Origin: Zhouia spongiae
Lineage (GTDB): Bacteria; Bacteroidota; Bacteroidia; Flavobacteriales; Flavobacteriaceae
DNA: 64,000 nucleotides
Reading direction: 5' to 3'
Assembly: GCF_022760175.1 (NCBI RefSeq)
Contig: NZ_CP094326.1
Coordinates: 2,282,804 to 2,346,803, forward strand
Shown: positions 62,521-64,000 of the stretch, one piece after another
Position numbering within the stretch: the stretch's first letter is position 1
Layout of the letters: each line of letters begins with the position of its first letter
Program-made: the position numbers and the translations under genes
Notes under the pieces: model-generated
The model's database searches: none
Seen by the model: only the letters and a program-made list of their open reading frames with translations
Told to the model about the DNA's origin: nothing

Positions 62521-62552
62521 AAAAAACCGGAGCAGGAAGCTCCGGTTTTTTT
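62521..62552. terminator. bidirectional terminator at the right end of the fucose locus
   Basis: A 13-bp stem AAAAAACCGGAGC (62521-62533)/GCTCCGGTTTTTT (62539-62551) with a 5-nt loop, between two convergent operons. Confidence 0.92.
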
Positions 62553-62564
62553 GTGACTATAAAA

Positions 62565-63740
62565 TTATCTGATCTCAATTGTAAGTGGATGATTTATCTT
62601 TTTAGCAAAGTCTTCAAGGTAATCTAACCATGCTTCTTCATTTTTGAACTGATCGCTTTTTTTCCATCCGAACCCGGCAAAATAGGTTACTTCTCCATTG
62701 ATCACTTTCAGATGACCATATAAATTACTGGAGTCTTTTTCTTCTGTAAGAAACTCTTCGTATCCGACAAGCTGTCTATTGGGGACAACAATACCGGTTC
62801 CCAGCTCTGAATCTCCATGATCTTCCCAATAGCTAAGCCAGCCTTCCTCCAAATCAGCGCTTACGGATCCGTCTTTTTCGTGCAATGTGAGCCCAACCGA
62901 TAAGGTGTCAGTTCCTTTAACCTTAATATTAAACCTGGATAAATTACTCCCATAATCCAATGAGATGTGTTTTTCCTCCGTTATCAGATTTCCGTTAACA
63001 TCCCAGTTTTTATATTTTAACACAAAAGAAGTCCTGATAGGGCCGGAGGTAATAGTTTCCCATTCCGTAAAATTTTTTGAGATATAATAAGAACTGTCTT
63101 TTTTTACAGCAATGCCTCCAACCCCTCTGCTGGCACCTACATGAAAATTGTCAAGGCCTTCGCCGGTATCCTGATGGTATGATCCGTCCGTTTTAAGCTC
63201 TTTGTGATACCATTTGTTGATGATCGGGTAGTCTACTCTTTTTAACCATGCGTCAATTCCACTGGAGAGTGTACCCCCGGGAATGTTTTCTTCGATCATT
63301 TTTTGCGCAGTCGGACCATAGGTTCTGAAAGCCACCCGATTGTTTTCCCATGCATAATCGTCAGTCCTTTCAGGTACAAAACGTGAATAACAGCCAGGGA
63401 TGCTGTCTGTGGTAACCGGTATATCGGATTTAATCAAAACATACGATTTGCTGGTGTTGGCAGGAATTTCAGGTTGAAATAATATTTCATCACTTGTACC
63501 GTCGCCATCAATATCGACATACTGAACGGTCATTATTTCACCACTTTCTTTATCTTTTAAAGTATACCCGTCAATTAAATGGTCTGAAAATGGTATTAAC
63601 TGATCTTTCCCTAGTGCTACTGTTTCGTATTGGCGTTTAACATCCAGGGTGTTTTTAACGATAACAACGGTTTGTTTTGTGCAGCCGGTAACGAATAATA
63701 TGCCGACTGTAAGAATCGTAAAGAGGTTCCTTTTTTTCAT
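62565..63740 (-). CDS. DUF4861-family lipoprotein
   Basis: 391 residues from ATG 63740: lipoprotein signal (MKKRNLFTILTVGILFVTGC), then a beta-rich domain with ETVALGKDQLIPFSDHL, YVDIDGDGTSDEILFQPEI, WLKRVDYPIINKWYH, GASRGVGGIAVKKDS and FAGFGWKKSDQF. DUF4861 proteins occur in Bacteroidetes loci for uronate-rich polysaccharides, often beside KduD, and have no settled activity that I can name. The frame is open upstream to 63815, but that part overlaps the KduD-like gene, so the ATG at 63740, 1 nt after its stop, is right. Confidence 0.8.
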   Translation of the reverse strand: MKKRNLFTILTVGILFVTGCTKQTVVIVKNTLDVKRQYETVALGKDQLIPFSDHLIDGYTLKDKESGEIMTVQYVDIDGDGTSDEILFQPEIPANTSKSYVLIKSDIPVTTDSIPGCYSRFVPERTDDYAWENNRVAFRTYGPTAQKMIEENIPGGTLSSGIDAWLKRVDYPIINKWYHKELKTDGSYHQDTGEGLDNFHVGASRGVGGIAVKKDSSYYISKNFTEWETITSGPIRTSFVLKYKNWDVNGNLITEEKHISLDYGSNLSRFNIKVKGTDTLSVGLTLHEKDGSVSADLEEGWLSYWEDHGDSELGTGIVVPNRQLVGYEEFLTEEKDSSNLYGHLKVINGEVTYFAGFGWKKSDQFKNEEAWLDYLEDFAKKINHPLTIEIR

Positions 63741-63741
63741 G

Positions 63742-64000
63742 TTAATCTTCGTTTGAAGGTTTCCCGATAGTAGCGAGGATACCACCGTCAACATATACAA
63801 TCTGACCATTAACAAAGTTACTGGCTTTAGAGCTCAAAAAGATGGCCGTACCCTGTAGATCATCCGGATCACCCCAACGCCCGGCCGGAGTTCTGCCAAC
63901 TATAAAGTCGTTAAAAGGATGCCCGTCAACTCTGATGGGTGCGGTCTGACTGGTGGCAAAGTATCCCGGTCCGATACCATTTACCTGTATGTTATGTTTA
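63742..64000 (-). CDS. kduD: KduD-like SDR dehydrogenase, partial (C-terminal 85 residues)
   Basis: The frame continues past the right edge. The visible part reads NGIGPGYFATSQTAP, TPAGRWGDPDDLQGTAIFLS, SSKASNFVNGQIVYVDGG and ends PSNED. The AGRWG-P-DL motif and the VDGG end are typical of 2-dehydro-3-deoxy-D-gluconate 5-dehydrogenase (KduD), which works on products of unsaturated uronates from alginate, pectin or glycosaminoglycan lyases. The catalytic residues lie outside the window. Stop codon to next start is 1 nt, so it is coupled to the DUF4861 gene. Confidence 0.78.
   Translation of the reverse strand, partial: KHNIQVNGIGPGYFATSQTAPIRVDGHPFNDFIVGRTPAGRWGDPDDLQGTAIFLSSKASNFVNGQIVYVDGGILATIGKPSNED

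Noticed and set aside
1-64000. CRISPR array, prophage, insertion sequence or integrase
   Set aside because: No regular short repeats with spacers and no transposase, integrase or phage protein was seen in any frame.

Overview
The window is chromosomal DNA from a marine-type member of the Bacteroidetes, most likely Flavobacteriaceae. Supporting signs are AT-rich DNA, promoters of the flavobacterial form (TTG, about 19 nt, TAnnTTTG), a transketolase split into two subunits, a periplasmic Bacteroidetes protein usually (wrongly) named asparagine synthetase B, a fused CrtYcd-type lycopene cyclase, and a very large locus for sulfated, fucose-rich polysaccharide. The species cannot be named from sequence alone.

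Layout. 1-1581: 3' part of aconitase. 1.8-6.8 kb: a membrane-anchored thioredoxin convergent with a zeaxanthin-type carotenoid operon (crtI-crtB-crtZ-crtYcd) headed by a MerR/B12-binding regulator that keeps both CarH cobalamin motifs. 7.1-14.5 kb: glycogen genes glgA-glgC-glgB and a GH31 alpha-glucosidase. 14.6-14.9 kb: tRNA-Leu(GAG) and two tRNA-Lys(TTT) on the minus strand. 15-28.3 kb: housekeeping genes (aroK, a phosphoribosyltransferase, a TPMT-like methyltransferase, an Hsp15-like protein, an FKBP-like lipoprotein, a beta-barrel protein, split transketolase, tgt, an LptF/G permease, an EamA exporter, accA, dnaB and the misnamed asnB). 28.3-30.8 kb: a PaaK/CapK-like adenylating enzyme and an AraC-family regulator. 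30.9-62.5 kb: a 22-gene plus-strand locus. 62.5-64 kb: a minus-strand pair, DUF4861 and a truncated KduD-like dehydrogenase, which points to uronate metabolism beyond the right edge.

How the large locus works (inference from families and context). Four GH29 enzymes, one GH95, one GH20, a beta-propeller glycosidase, three formylglycine sulfatases, an AlkP-superfamily phosphohydrolase, a sialate-O-acetylesterase-type enzyme, a protein with three esterase domains and an 851-residue serine hydrolase would strip sulfate, acyl groups and fucose from a fucoidan-like glycan. FucP imports L-fucose and a RhaM-type mutarotase interconverts its anomers. L-fucose is then oxidised without phosphorylation: SDR dehydrogenase, lactonase, UxaA-family dehydratase, a second SDR, an FAH-family hydrolase giving pyruvate and L-lactate, and an FMN lactate dehydrogenase. 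The divergent AraC regulator has a candidate direct-repeat operator with 21-bp pitch. No SusC/SusD pair, endo-fucanase or sulfatase-maturing enzyme lies in the window, so the locus must depend on functions elsewhere.

The most unusual signals are the triple-esterase protein, the probable L-fucose dehydrogenase with Asn in place of the catalytic Lys of the SDR motif, the UxaA-type protein apparently serving as L-fuconate dehydratase, a strong terminator-like hairpin only 14 nt upstream of the lactate dehydrogenase start, and an inverted pair of about 115-nt intergenic repeats with hairpin modules.
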